From: Paractinoplanes abujensis
GTDB taxonomy: Bacteria > Actinomycetota > Actinomycetes > Mycobacteriales > Micromonosporaceae
NCBI RefSeq assembly: GCF_014204895.1
Contig: NZ_JACHMF010000001.1
Coordinates: forward strand, 496,001-560,000
Direction of reading: 5' to 3'
DNA: 64,000 nucleotides
The notes beneath the pieces are model-generated. The model made no database searches and had not been told where the DNA came from. It worked only from the letters and a program-made list of their open reading frames with translations. How positions within the stretch are numbered: position 1 is the first letter of the stretch; each line of letters starts with the position of its first letter. Shown piece after piece: positions 17,678 through 26,451 of this stretch. The position numbers and the translations under genes were made by a program.

Positions 17678-18453
17678 GTCGCGCTCTTCAACGGAGTGCC
17701 GCGCAACGCCTGCCGCACGGCCGTGACGCACTCGAAGTAGTGCGGCGACTGCCGGGCCGCCTCGTCGCGGCTCTCCAGCGTGACCGGAATGGACGCGGTG
17801 ATCCGGCCCGGCCGCGCCGACATCACCACGACCCGGTCGGAGAGGAACACCGCCTCCGAGATCGAGTGGGTGACGAAGACGGTGCTGGTGCCGGTCTGCG
17901 CGCAGATGCCGAGCAGTTCGGACTGCAACCGTTCGCGGGTCATCTCGTCCAGGGCCCCGAACGGTTCGTCCATCAGCAGCAGCGGCGGCCGTACGGCCAG
18001 GGCCCGGGCGATAGCCACCCGCTGCTGCATGCCCCCGGAGAGCTGAGCCGGATAGTGCCCGGCGAACTCGTCCAGCCCGACCAGGGCCAGCATCTCGCGG
18101 GCCTTGGCCGTGCGTTCGGCCCGCGACAGCCCGCGCAGTTCGAGCGGCAGTTCCACGTTCTTGAGCACAGTGCGCCACTCGAACAGGCCGGCCTGCTGAA
18201 AGGCGATCCCGTACGCCTGTTCCCGGCGCGCCGCCCCCGCGCTCTTGCCGGCCACCGTGACCGTGCCGGTGCTGGGCGCGATCAGGTCGGCGATCAGCCG
18301 CAGCAACGTGCTCTTGCCGCACCCGGACGGCCCGATCAGCGACACGAACTCGCCGTTGCCCACGGACAGGTCGACATCGGACAGGGCGACGACCTCGTCC
18401 GTACGGCCTTGGTTGAAGACTTTCGTGACGCCCTCGACAAGCACGGCACTCAT
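17674..18453 (-). CDS. ABC importer ATPase
   Basis: 259 residues with every motif of an SsuB/TauB-type ATPase: Walker A GPSGCGKST, Q-loop FQQAGL, signature LSGGMQQR, Walker B LLLMDEP and switch histidine VTHSISEA. Overlaps the permease genes on both sides by four bases. It drives import by the transporter at 15708-19292. Confidence 0.93.
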   Translation of the reverse strand: MSAVLVEGVTKVFNQGRTDEVVALSDVDLSVGNGEFVSLIGPSGCGKSTLLRLIADLIAPSTGTVTVAGKSAGAARREQAYGIAFQQAGLFEWRTVLKNVELPLELRGLSRAERTAKAREMLALVGLDEFAGHYPAQLSGGMQQRVAIARALAVRPPLLLMDEPFGALDEMTRERLQSELLGICAQTGTSTVFVTHSISEAVFLSDRVVVMSARPGRITASIPVTLESRDEAARQSPHYFECVTAVRQALRGTPLKSAT

Positions 18454-19292
18454 AGGGTGACCACCTCCACGTGCCTCCGATGTCTCATGAGCGGCAGTTC
18501 CAGCAGGCTGACCAGCCCGGCGACGACCAGGCCGAGCAGGGCGGCCCCGAGCATCGCGGTGTAGACCTTGGCCGGGTCCGAGGTGGCCTCGCGGGAGTAC
18601 TCGATGATGAGCCGGCCGATGCCGCCCCGCGTGCCGGTCGAGATCTCGCCCACCACCGCGCCCACCACCGCCGCCGCCCCGGCCAGCCGCAGCGCCGGGA
18701 ACAGGTAGGGCAGCGAGGCCGGGAAGCGCAGTTTGACCAGCGTGCGCCACCAGCCCGCGGCGTAGCTGCGCATCAGCTCGACCCCGCTCGCCGCGGGCGA
18801 CTGCAGACCGCGCAGCATGCCCACCGCGACCGGGAAGAACGCCAGGTAGGCGGCGATCACCGAGACCGTGGCCCAGGCCGGCATGATCGTGCCGCCCCAC
18901 CCGGCCACCAGCGGCGCCAGCGCGACCAGCGGCACCGTCTGGCTGAGGATCACGTACGGCAGCAGGCCGCGCTCGACGATCCGGAAGCGCTGCATCGCCA
19001 CCGCCAGCAGCAGCCCCACGAACGCGCCGATCACGAACCCGGCGGCCGTGATGCCCAGCGTGAACAGGCAGGCCCGCACGATGACGATCCACACCGGCCG
19101 TCCGCCCGTCAGCTCCGGTCGGCCCAGCCGTTGCAGCACCGACCACAGGTGCGGCATCGACAGGTCGTCGGCGCGCGGCAGCACCCGGACGCCGAACAGC
19201 ACCGTGCCCTCCGGGTTGCCGACGAGCTTGTAGCCCTCCCAGAGCACCACGAAGACCGCGATCCCGGCCAAGGTGTACAGGGCTTTCCTCAC
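18450..19292 (-). CDS. ABC importer permease (first of two)
   Basis: 280 residues from a GTG start (VRKALYTLAGIAVFVVLWEG) that overlaps the upstream gene by four bases. It has six to seven membrane helices, with the EAA-like loop around YAAGWWRTLVKLRFPASLPY. An extended loop near residues 25-60 faces the outside or precedes the second helix. It is paralogous to the other permease but clearly diverged from it, consistent with a heterodimer. Confidence 0.87.
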   Translation of the reverse strand: MRKALYTLAGIAVFVVLWEGYKLVGNPEGTVLFGVRVLPRADDLSMPHLWSVLQRLGRPELTGGRPVWIVIVRACLFTLGITAAGFVIGAFVGLLLAVAMQRFRIVERGLLPYVILSQTVPLVALAPLVAGWGGTIMPAWATVSVIAAYLAFFPVAVGMLRGLQSPAASGVELMRSYAAGWWRTLVKLRFPASLPYLFPALRLAGAAAVVGAVVGEISTGTRGGIGRLIIEYSREATSDPAKVYTAMLGAALLGLVVAGLVSLLELPLMRHRRHVEVVTL

Positions 19293-20284
19293 GAGATCGC
19301 CGGGATGATGCTCTCGCCGTACGCGGTCAACGTCTCTTCCTTCGCGTCGTGCTGCAGATAGACCGCGAACTGGTCGACGCCCAGGGCCTTGAGCTCCTCG
19401 AGCCGCTTGAGGTGACTCTCGACCGGCCCCAGGAGGCAGAACCGGTCGACCACCTCGTCCGGCACGAACGTGGTGTGCGAATTGCCCGCCCGCCCGTGCT
19501 CGGCGTAGTCGTAGCCCTGACGGCCCTTGATGTAGTCGGTCAGCACCTGCGGCACGGCGCCGTCGCCGCCGTAACGGGCCACGATGTCGGCCACGTGATT
19601 GCCGACCATGCCGCCGAACCAGCGCGTCTGCTCCCGCTGATGGGCGAGATCGTCTCCCACGTACGCCGGGGCGGCCACACAGAACTTGATGGCCATCGGA
19701 TCCCGGCCCGCCCGTTCGGCCGCGCGCCGCACCGCCGCGATCATCCACGCGGCGATGTCGGGGTCGGCCAGCTGCAGGATGTAGCCATCACCGACCTCAC
19801 CGGTCAGGGCCAGAGCCTTCGGCCCGTACGCGGCCACCCACACCTCCAGCCGGCTGTCGGGGGCCCACGCGAACTGCTGCTCGGTGCCCCTCAGCTCGAC
19901 CTTCTCGCCGTTGGCCAGCCCGCGGATCACCCCGATCGACTCGCGCAGCTGGGCCAGGGTCTGCGGCTGCGCGCCGAGCACCCGCAGCGCCGAGTCGCCC
20001 CGGCCGATGCCGCAGATGGTCCGGTTGCCGTACATCTCGTTGAGGGTGGCGAACATCGAGGCCAGCACGGTCCAGTCGCGGGTGCCGGGGTTGGTCACCA
20101 TCGGCCCGACGACCACCCGTTCGGTCTCGTCGAGGATCTTGGAGTAGATGACGAACGGCTCCTGCCAGAGCACGTGCGAGTCGAACGTCCAGACGTGGCT
20201 GAACCCTTGCTGTTCCGCCATCTTGGCCAGCTCGACCACTTGTGATGCCGGCGGGTTGTTCTGCAGCACTACACCGATGTCCAT
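19289..20284 (-). CDS. LLM-class (F420/FMN) flavin-dependent oxidoreductase
   Basis: 331 residues of the luciferase-like monooxygenase TIM barrel: MDIGVVLQNNPPASQVVELAKMAEQQGFSHVW at the start and the substrate-side GIGRGDSALRVLG. It resembles the family TIGR03842 of LLM oxidoreductases, which I recall as occurring beside dihydropyrimidinase genes. The cofactor (F420 or FMN) cannot be decided by eye. In this operon it may carry out the redox step next to the ring-opening hydrolase. It is nine bases downstream of the dihydropyrimidinase and overlaps the first permease gene by four bases. Confidence 0.85.
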   Translation of the reverse strand: MDIGVVLQNNPPASQVVELAKMAEQQGFSHVWTFDSHVLWQEPFVIYSKILDETERVVVGPMVTNPGTRDWTVLASMFATLNEMYGNRTICGIGRGDSALRVLGAQPQTLAQLRESIGVIRGLANGEKVELRGTEQQFAWAPDSRLEVWVAAYGPKALALTGEVGDGYILQLADPDIAAWMIAAVRRAAERAGRDPMAIKFCVAAPAYVGDDLAHQREQTRWFGGMVGNHVADIVARYGGDGAVPQVLTDYIKGRQGYDYAEHGRAGNSHTTFVPDEVVDRFCLLGPVESHLKRLEELKALGVDQFAVYLQHDAKEETLTAYGESIIPAIS

Positions 20285-20293
20285 GCGCGCCCC

Positions 20294-21694
20294 TCAGACC
20301 AGGTAGTCGGAGAGGCTGCGGGGAACGTACTTGCCCCGGCCGGCCCGTCCGGTGTACTCGCCCCCGGACGCGATGACCTCGCCGCGGGACAGGACGGTGT
20401 CGACCTTGCCGCCGATCTCCCAGCCCTCCCAGGCCGAGTGGTCCATGTTCATGTGGTGCGTCTCGACGCTGATCCGGGTGCGGCCGTTCGGGTCGTAGAG
20501 CACGATGTCGGCGTCCGAGCCGGGCGCGATGATGCCCTTCTTCGGATACATGCCGAACATGCGGGCCGGGGTAGTGGCGATCGTCTCGACCCAGCGCGCC
20601 AGCGACAGCTTGCCGTCCACGACACCTTGGTAGAGCAGGTCGACCCGGTGCTCCACACTGCCGATGCCGTTCGGGATCTTGGAGAAGTCGCCCACCCCGA
20701 GCTCCTTCTGGTCCTTCATGCAGAACGGGCAGTGGTCGGTCGACACCACCGACAGGTCGTTGGTGCGCAGGCCCTGCCACAGGTCGGCCCGGTGGCTCTC
20801 GTGCTTGCTGCGCAGGGGAGTCGAACAGACCCACTTGGCGCCCTCGAAGCCGGGCGCGCCCAGCTGGTCCTCCAGCGTCAGGTAGAGATACTGCGGGCAG
20901 GTCTCGGCGAACACGTTGCGGCCCAGGTCGCGGGCCGCCTTCACCTGCTCCAAGGCCTTCGAGGCGCTCAGGTGCACGATGTAGAGCGGGCAGTCGGCGG
21001 CCACGGAGGCCAGCCAGATGGCCCGGCTGGTGGCCTCGGCCTCGAGCTCCTGCGGGCGGGTCAGCCCGTGGTGGATCGGGTCGGTCTCACCGCGTTCCAG
21101 GGCCTGCTTGACCAGCACGTCGATGGCCGGCCCGTTCTCCGCGTGCATCATGATCAGGGCGCCGTTGTCGCGGGCCTTCTGCATCGCGCGCAGGATCTGC
21201 CCGTCGTCGGAGTAGAAGACGCCCGGGTACGCCATGAACAGCTTGAAGCTGGTGATGCCCTCGGTGCCGACCAGCTGGTCCATGGCCTTGAGGGAATCGT
21301 CGTCCACGCCGCCCAGGATCATGTGGAAGCCGTAGTCGATGTGGCAGTTGCCCGCGGCCTTGGCGTGCCACGCGGCCAGCCCGTCCTGCACGACCTCGCC
21401 GTAGCGCTGCACGGCGAAGTCGATGATCGTGGTGGTGCCGCCGATGGCCGCGGCCCGCGTGCCGGTGTCGAAGGTGTCACTGGCCGCGGTGCCGCCGAAC
21501 GGCAGCTCCATGTGGGTGTGAGCGTCGACCGCACCCGGGATCACGTACTTGCCGCCCGCGTCGATGACCTCGGGGCCGTCGGGGGCCTGACCGGGCGCGA
21601 AGATCGCCGCGATGGTCTCGCCGTCGACCAGCACGTCCGCCGCGTACGGGCCGGTCGGCCCGATCACCGTCCCGTTCTTGATCAGCGTGCTCAC
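20294..21694 (-). CDS. hydA: Dihydropyrimidinase / D-hydantoinase
   Basis: 466 residues, GTG start overlapping the upstream stop by four bases. An amidohydrolase with a complete binuclear metal site: His59 and His61 (DAHTHME), carboxylated Lys151 (GITSFKLFMAY), His184 (MMHAEN), His241 (IVHLSA) and Asp320 (STDHCPF). It opens 5,6-dihydrouracil to N-carbamoyl-beta-alanine, or hydantoins to N-carbamoyl amino acids. The next enzyme in the operon can cleave the carbamoyl product. The length is normal for the family. Confidence 0.93.
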   Translation of the reverse strand: MSTLIKNGTVIGPTGPYAADVLVDGETIAAIFAPGQAPDGPEVIDAGGKYVIPGAVDAHTHMELPFGGTAASDTFDTGTRAAAIGGTTTIIDFAVQRYGEVVQDGLAAWHAKAAGNCHIDYGFHMILGGVDDDSLKAMDQLVGTEGITSFKLFMAYPGVFYSDDGQILRAMQKARDNGALIMMHAENGPAIDVLVKQALERGETDPIHHGLTRPQELEAEATSRAIWLASVAADCPLYIVHLSASKALEQVKAARDLGRNVFAETCPQYLYLTLEDQLGAPGFEGAKWVCSTPLRSKHESHRADLWQGLRTNDLSVVSTDHCPFCMKDQKELGVGDFSKIPNGIGSVEHRVDLLYQGVVDGKLSLARWVETIATTPARMFGMYPKKGIIAPGSDADIVLYDPNGRTRISVETHHMNMDHSAWEGWEIGGKVDTVLSRGEVIASGGEYTGRAGRGKYVPRSLSDYLV

Positions 21695-22530
21695 AGTTCC
21701 ACCGTCCGGGTGTAGGACTCCGGGCGGCGGTCGCGGTAGAACTGCCAGCGTTCGCGTACGGTTTTGATCAGGCCCAGGTCGAGGTCCCGGACGATCAGTT
21801 CGGGGTTGTGGGTGTCGCCGACCTCGCCCACGAACTTGCCCTCGGGGTCGGCGAAGTAGCTCTGGCCGTAGAAGTCGTTGTCGCCCAGCGGCTCGGTGCC
21901 GACCCGGTTGATCGCACCCACGAAATACTCGTTGGCGACCGCGGAGGCCGGCTGCTCGAGCTGCCACAGATAGCTGCTCAGGCCGCGGCTGGTGGCCGAC
22001 GGGTTGAAGACGATCTGCGCGCCGCCCAGGCCCAGCTCGCGCCAGCCCTCCGGGAAGTGCCGGTCGTAGCAGATGTAGACGCCGACCTTGCCCACCGCGG
22101 TGTCGAAGACCGGGTAGCCCAGATTGCCGGGCCGGAAGTAGAACTTCTCCCAGAAGCCCTTCACCTGCGGGATGTGGTGCTTACGGTACTTGCCGAGGTA
22201 GGAACCGTCCGCGTCGACCACGGCGGCGGTGTTGTAGAGGACGCCCTCCTGCTCCTTCTCGTACATGGGCAGGACCATCACCAGACCGAGCTCGGCCGCC
22301 AGGGCCTGGAAGCGCTCGGTGGTCGGGCCGGGGATCGACTCGGCGTACTCGTAGAACTCCGGCTCCTGCACCTGACAGAAGTACGGGCCGTAGAAGAGCT
22401 CCTGGAAGCAGATCACCTTCGCGCCCTGCGCGGCGGCGTCGCGGGCGTAGTCCTCGTGCGCCTTGATCATCGATTCTTTATCGCCCGTCCATGTCGTCTG
22501 GACGAGGGCGGCGCGAACGATGTCGCTCAT
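21691..22530 (-). CDS. Nitrilase-superfamily amidohydrolase, beta-ureidopropionase-like
   Basis: 279 residues with the CN-hydrolase triad Glu44 (CFQELFYG), Lys117 (YRKHHIPQ) and Cys154 (VYICYDRHFPEGWRELG). The closeness to N-carbamoyl amidases and the dihydropyrimidinase next door support release of beta-alanine (or another amino acid), CO2 and ammonia from an N-carbamoyl compound. The start at 22530 is set by AAAGGGG five bases upstream; an upstream ATG at 22545 would leave no binding site. It is the first gene of the seven-gene operon. Confidence 0.9.
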   Translation of the reverse strand: MSDIVRAALVQTTWTGDKESMIKAHEDYARDAAAQGAKVICFQELFYGPYFCQVQEPEFYEYAESIPGPTTERFQALAAELGLVMVLPMYEKEQEGVLYNTAAVVDADGSYLGKYRKHHIPQVKGFWEKFYFRPGNLGYPVFDTAVGKVGVYICYDRHFPEGWRELGLGGAQIVFNPSATSRGLSSYLWQLEQPASAVANEYFVGAINRVGTEPLGDNDFYGQSYFADPEGKFVGEVGDTHNPELIVRDLDLGLIKTVRERWQFYRDRRPESYTRTVEL

Positions 22531-22618
22531 GACTGCCCCTTTCATCGTGCGGCGGCGCGGTGGAAGCGCCTGTGATCGTGTGTCTACTCCCCGTCATACC
22601 AGCTGCGCTAGGGCTTGC

Positions 22619-22670
22619 TTGTCCGCTTCGGATGCCGTAGGACACTAACGACACACATTCAGGCGGACAA
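22619..22670. promoter_or_regulatory. Inverted repeat in the operon/MocR divergent promoter
   Basis: TTGTCCGC (22619-22626) and GCGGACAA (22663-22670) are perfect 8-bp arms 36 bp apart in the 158-bp gap between the divergent genes. Position and symmetry suit the binding site of the adjacent MocR regulator, with looping or a dimer contacting both arms. Confidence 0.55.
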
Positions 22671-22688
22671 TTGCTTGAACGTAACCAA

Positions 22689-24083
22689 ATGTTTCGGAGA
22701 GGTAATTTGCTGGCGCTGATCACGGGAGCCGTCGACGACCGCAGCGCCCGCGGAATCGCCGCGGCGGTGAGCCGACTGGTCACCGCCGGGCAGCTGACCG
22801 CGGGCACCCGCCTGCCGACGGTCCGCGACGTGGCGCGCGAACTCGGCGTCAGCCCGACCACGGTCAGCGAAGCCTGGCGCAGCCTCACCCGGGCCGGCGC
22901 GATCCAGACCCGCGGCCGCTCCGGCACCTTCGTGGCGGCCCCCGTGCTGCCCCGCCAGCGCTGGCGCTACTCCCAGCTGGGCGGTCAGGCGGCCGCGGTG
23001 ACCCGGGACCTGTCGACCGGCGTGCCCGACCACGACCTGCTGCCCGACCTGACCGACGCGCTCAAACGACTCGGCGACGGGCGGCTGACCTCCAGCTACC
23101 TGGACGAGCCGGTGCTGCCCGCACTGGAAACGGTGCTGCGCGAACGGTGGCCCTCCCCACCCGAACAACTGACCGTCGTGGACGGCGCCCTCGACGCACT
23201 CGACCGCGTGATCGCCTCCGTCGTCCGGTTCGGCGACCACGTCGTGGTGGAGAACCCCGCCTTCCCGCCCCTGCTCGACCTGCTGCAAACCGTCGGCGCC
23301 ACGGTGGTGGGGGTGCCGATGGACGCGTACGGGATGCGCCCCGACCTGCTCCACGAAGTGCTCGACACCTACCCCGCGGTCGCCGTGTTCCTGCAACCCC
23401 GCGCGCACAACCCGACCGGCGTCAGCATGCCCCAGGCGCGCGCATCGTCACTGGCGGCAGTGCTCGAAAGCTTCCCCGACGTCCTGGTGGTCGAGGACGA
23501 CCACGCCGGCGACATCGCCACCGCCGCCCCCGTCAGCCTCGGCAGCTCCCTGCCCACCCGCACGGTCCACGTCGCCAGCTTCTCCAAAAGCCACGGCCCC
23601 GACCTGCGCCTGGCGGCCGTCGGCGGCCCGGCCCGGGTGATCGGTGCGGTGGCGGACCGCCGCCTGCTCGGCCCCGGCTGGTCCAGCCGCCTGCTCCAAG
23701 GCGTCCTGCTCGACCTGCTGACCGACCCCGCAGCCGTCGCGCAAGTGTCAAAAGCCCGTTCCACGTACGCCACCAGACGCGCAACCCTGCTGACCGAACT
23801 GCACTCCCGGGGCGTCACTGCCACCGCGGCCGACGGCATCAACCTGTGGATGACCGTCGACGACCAGCAGATCGCCATGGTCGCCCTGGCCGCCCACGGC
23901 ATCGCCGTCTCTCCGGGCTCCCCCTTCTGCGTGGCCCCCCTCGGCGCCGACCACGTGCGCATAACCGCCGGCCTCGTCGCCTCCCGCTTCGACGACCTGG
24001 CCGACGTCCTGGCCGGCGCCGCCCTGCTCAACCGCCGCGGCAGCGGCCCCCGAGCCCGCCCCCACCCCCGAGGCTGGCGATGA
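22689..24083 (+). CDS. MocR/PdxR-type transcriptional regulator (GntR wHTH plus aminotransferase fold)
   Basis: 464 residues from the ATG at 22689. A GntR winged helix comes first (TRLPTVRDVARELGVSPTTV, then RGRSGTFVA), followed by a fold-type I PLP domain with HNPTGVSM, an Asp-containing VVEDDHAG and the PLP lysine in ASFSKSHG. The start is uncertain: GGAGAGG at 22696-22702 favours a TTG at 22707, and a TTG at 22671 is also in frame. MocR proteins often control the neighbouring operon in response to PLP or an amine/amino-acid effector; here that is likely the divergent pyrimidine operon, and beta-alanine would be a sensible effector (inference). Confidence 0.88.
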   Translation: MFRRGNLLALITGAVDDRSARGIAAAVSRLVTAGQLTAGTRLPTVRDVARELGVSPTTVSEAWRSLTRAGAIQTRGRSGTFVAAPVLPRQRWRYSQLGGQAAAVTRDLSTGVPDHDLLPDLTDALKRLGDGRLTSSYLDEPVLPALETVLRERWPSPPEQLTVVDGALDALDRVIASVVRFGDHVVVENPAFPPLLDLLQTVGATVVGVPMDAYGMRPDLLHEVLDTYPAVAVFLQPRAHNPTGVSMPQARASSLAAVLESFPDVLVVEDDHAGDIATAAPVSLGSSLPTRTVHVASFSKSHGPDLRLAAVGGPARVIGAVADRRLLGPGWSSRLLQGVLLDLLTDPAAVAQVSKARSTYATRRATLLTELHSRGVTATAADGINLWMTVDDQQIAMVALAAHGIAVSPGSPFCVAPLGADHVRITAGLVASRFDDLADVLAGAALLNRRGSGPRARPHPRGWR

Positions 24084-24106
24084 ACCCCGGACGCCGGCGG
24101 GCGCAA

Positions 24107-24274
24107 CCACCCACTGGTCCGGTCGGTCGGCCACCCATCGGCCCGGTCGGCCGGCCACCCACTGGCCCGGTCGGTCGGCCACCCACTGGCCCGGTCGGTC
24201 GGCCACCCACTGGCCCGGTCGGTCGGCCACCTATCGGCCCGGTCGGTCGGCCACCCATCGGCCCGGTCGTTCAG
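24107..24274. repeat. 24-bp minisatellite, seven units
   Basis: Units start at 24107, 24131, 24155, 24179, 24203, 24227 and 24251, each close to CCACCCACTGGCCCGGTCGG plus TCGG. They begin 24 bases after the MocR stop codon. The period is a multiple of three, so any frame reads as an eight-residue repeat, but no start or binding site supports translation. Confidence 0.92.
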
Positions 24275-24460
24275 CCGCGCGAACGGCCCGCAATCCCGCC
24301 CCGGTCCGCGCCTGCGACTCCGCCTGGCCCCGCGACCTCACCCGGGCCTGCGCCTGCAGCTCCGCCTACACCCGCGTTCCCGTCCAGGCTTGCGCCCGCA
24401 GTTCCGCGCCGGTCAGCGCCTGCGAGGACGCCCATACCCGCGTTCCCATCCACGCCTGCG

Positions 24461-24586
24461 CGTGCGATCTCGTCTGGACTTTTGATCCCACCCGAGCCTG
24501 CGCGTGCGATCTCGTCTGGACTCTTGATCCCACCCGAGCCTGCGCGTGCGATCTCGTCTGGACTCTTGATCCCACCCGAGCCTGCG
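24461..24586. repeat. 42-bp minisatellite, three near-identical units
   Basis: Units at 24461-24502, 24503-24544 and 24545-24586 start CGTGCGATCTCGTCTGGACT and end CGAGCCTGCG. Only one difference (TTTTG against TCTTG) was seen, so the expansion is recent. Confidence 0.92.
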
Positions 24587-25059
24587 TGGGCGATCCCTCC
24601 TGACCCCGCGATGCCACCCGAGCATGCGGTCCCGCCCGAGGCTGCGAGCTCGCCCAAGTCTGCGAGCCCGTCTGGGCCTGCGATCCCGCCCTCGCCCGCG
24701 ACTCCGTTCTCTGCTTGGCACTGGGCGGCGGCTGGTTCCTGTGGACAAGCTCCGCGAAATGTCGTACCCGGCTGGTCTACTCGGCCCCTCCCAAGAGCTG
24801 GGGTGGGGGTGGTCCGGGGCGTCTGTGAACGACCGTCATATATGGACAAGCGGGGTGGGGCGCAACCACTCACTCACGTCGCCCGGGTGGGTTTCGCGTT
24901 CTGGACGCGTCAGCGGCCAGCGAAGCCCGGCCGGGTCCCCGCGGGAGCGACGGTTCGCACCCACCACTCAGCGAGGACATCCGCTTCTGGATCTTCCGCG
25001 GGAGCGGCCTGGGCTCGGGAGTCCGAACTTGATCTTCTACTGGTGCAAAGGAGCCGATC

Positions 25060-26379
25060 ATGAGTGATGACCTGCCGGTGAGCGATGACCTGTTGGCCCG
25101 TCATCGGGCGGTGATGCCTCACTGGATGCCGGTCTACTACGGCGACGACGCCCTCGAGATCGTCAGCGGTCAGGGGCGCCACGTCACTGCCGCCGACGGT
25201 CGCACCTACCTGGACTTTTTCGGCGGCGTGCTGACCAACATGATCGGCTACGACATCCCGGAGATCAACGCGGCCGTTCAGCGTCAGCTTGCGACCGGTG
25301 TCGTGCATACGTCGACGCTGTATCTGATCCGGCAGCAGGTCGAGCTGGCCGAGCGGATCGCGCGTGTCTCCGGCATCCCCGACGCCCGGGTCTTCTTCAC
25401 CAACTCGGGCAGTGAGGCCAACGAGACGGCTTTGCTGATGGCCGCGAACGTGCGCCGCTCCAATCAGATCTTGGCCATCAAGAACAGCTATCACGGCCGG
25501 ACGTTCGCCACGATGGCGGTCACGGGGCACCGCAGTTGGTCGTCGAGTTCGCTCAGTCCGCTCAACGTCTCGTGGCTGGCCTCGGGGGACAGGCTGCGCG
25601 GGCGGATGGCGGGGCTGGCCGACGGGGACGTCGTGGACGCGGCCGTGGATGATCTGCGCGAGGTGCTGGCCACGGTCACCGCGGGCGATGTGGCGGCCAT
25701 GATCGCGGAGCCGATTCAGGGGGTCGGCGGGTTCGTGTCCGGGCCGGACGGGCTGCTGGGGGCGTATCAGAAAGTCCTGGGGGAGCACGGGATCCTGCTG
25801 ATCGCCGACGAGGTGCAGACGGGCTGGGGCCGTACGGGGGAGCATTTCTGGGGTTATCAGGCGCACGGCGTCACACCCGATCTGATCACTTTCGCCAAGG
25901 GGATCGGCAACGGGTTCGCGCTGGGCGGGGTGGTCGGGCGCGAGTCGGTGATGAACGCGGTGCCGGCGATCAGTTTCTCCACGTTCGGCGGGAACCCGCT
26001 GTCGATGTCGGCCGGTGTGGCCGTGCTGGACTATCTGCTCGATCATGATTTGCAGGGCAATGCCGCCCGTACGGGTGCTGTCCTGCTCGACGGTCTGCGC
26101 GCGCTCGATCTGCCGATCGTGGGGGAGGTGCGCGGCAAGGGCCTCATGATCGGCATTGAGGTCGTGCGTCCGGGCACGCGTGAGCCCGACCCGGCCGCCA
26201 CGGTGCGCGTCTTCGACGAGTGCCGGGCCGGCGGTTTGCTGGTGGGCAAGGGTGGCCTCTACGGCAACGTGTTGCGGATGGGCCCGCCGCTGACCCTCAC
26301 CGAGGCCGAAGCGCGCGACGGTTTGTCGATTTTGACCGGGGCACTGTCCCGGGTGGACGCCGAGGCACGCATAGCCTGA
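25060..26379 (+). CDS. Class III PLP aminotransferase (beta-alanine/alanine-glyoxylate type)
   Basis: 439 residues; AAAGGAG lies six bases before the ATG. Fold-type I transaminase with FFTNSGSEANETALLMAA, NSYHGRTFATMAVTG, LIADEVQTGWGRTG and the PLP lysine in ITFAKGIGNGFALGG. It resembles AGXT2-like enzymes that move an amino group from beta-alanine, alanine or beta-aminoisobutyrate to pyruvate or glyoxylate. Beta-alanine is the end product of the neighbouring reductive pyrimidine operon, so conversion to malonate semialdehyde fits. It lies downstream of the MocR gene, separated by the minisatellite region, with its own promoter. Confidence 0.9.
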   Translation: MSDDLPVSDDLLARHRAVMPHWMPVYYGDDALEIVSGQGRHVTAADGRTYLDFFGGVLTNMIGYDIPEINAAVQRQLATGVVHTSTLYLIRQQVELAERIARVSGIPDARVFFTNSGSEANETALLMAANVRRSNQILAIKNSYHGRTFATMAVTGHRSWSSSSLSPLNVSWLASGDRLRGRMAGLADGDVVDAAVDDLREVLATVTAGDVAAMIAEPIQGVGGFVSGPDGLLGAYQKVLGEHGILLIADEVQTGWGRTGEHFWGYQAHGVTPDLITFAKGIGNGFALGGVVGRESVMNAVPAISFSTFGGNPLSMSAGVAVLDYLLDHDLQGNAARTGAVLLDGLRALDLPIVGEVRGKGLMIGIEVVRPGTREPDPAATVRVFDECRAGGLLVGKGGLYGNVLRMGPPLTLTEAEARDGLSILTGALSRVDAEARIA

Positions 26380-26393
26380 TCTCGCTATGCGGG

Positions 26394-26433
26394 ACCGTTG
26401 GCCCCGTCCCGGGGGCAGGGAGGGGCCAACGGT
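26394..26433. terminator. Strong hairpin terminator between convergent genes
   Basis: ACCGTTGGCCCC (26394-26405) pairs perfectly with GGGGCCAACGGT (26422-26433) across a 16-base loop. It sits between the aminotransferase and PhyH stop codons and can serve both strands. Confidence 0.75.
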
Positions 26434-26451
26434 GATCACCGACCGTAGTGC

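Larger units (their letters stand above)
24084..25059. other. 976-bp intergenic region dominated by minisatellites
   Basis: No convincing gene. It contains a 24-bp array (24107-24274), a 42-bp array (24461-24586) and variants of a CCTGCG/GCGATC-type motif in between. Open frames exist on both strands only because stop codons are rare in this composition. The last 300 bases are more normal; GGACAAGC occurs at 24743-24750 and 24844-24851, and an AT-rich CATATATG lies just before the second. Confidence 0.7.

Noticed and set aside
24271..24873. Minus-strand protein of about 200 residues with Gly-Gly-Ile and KSPDE repeats
   Set aside because: It is only a translation of the 42-bp minisatellite and related words, with no ribosome binding site or recognisable fold.
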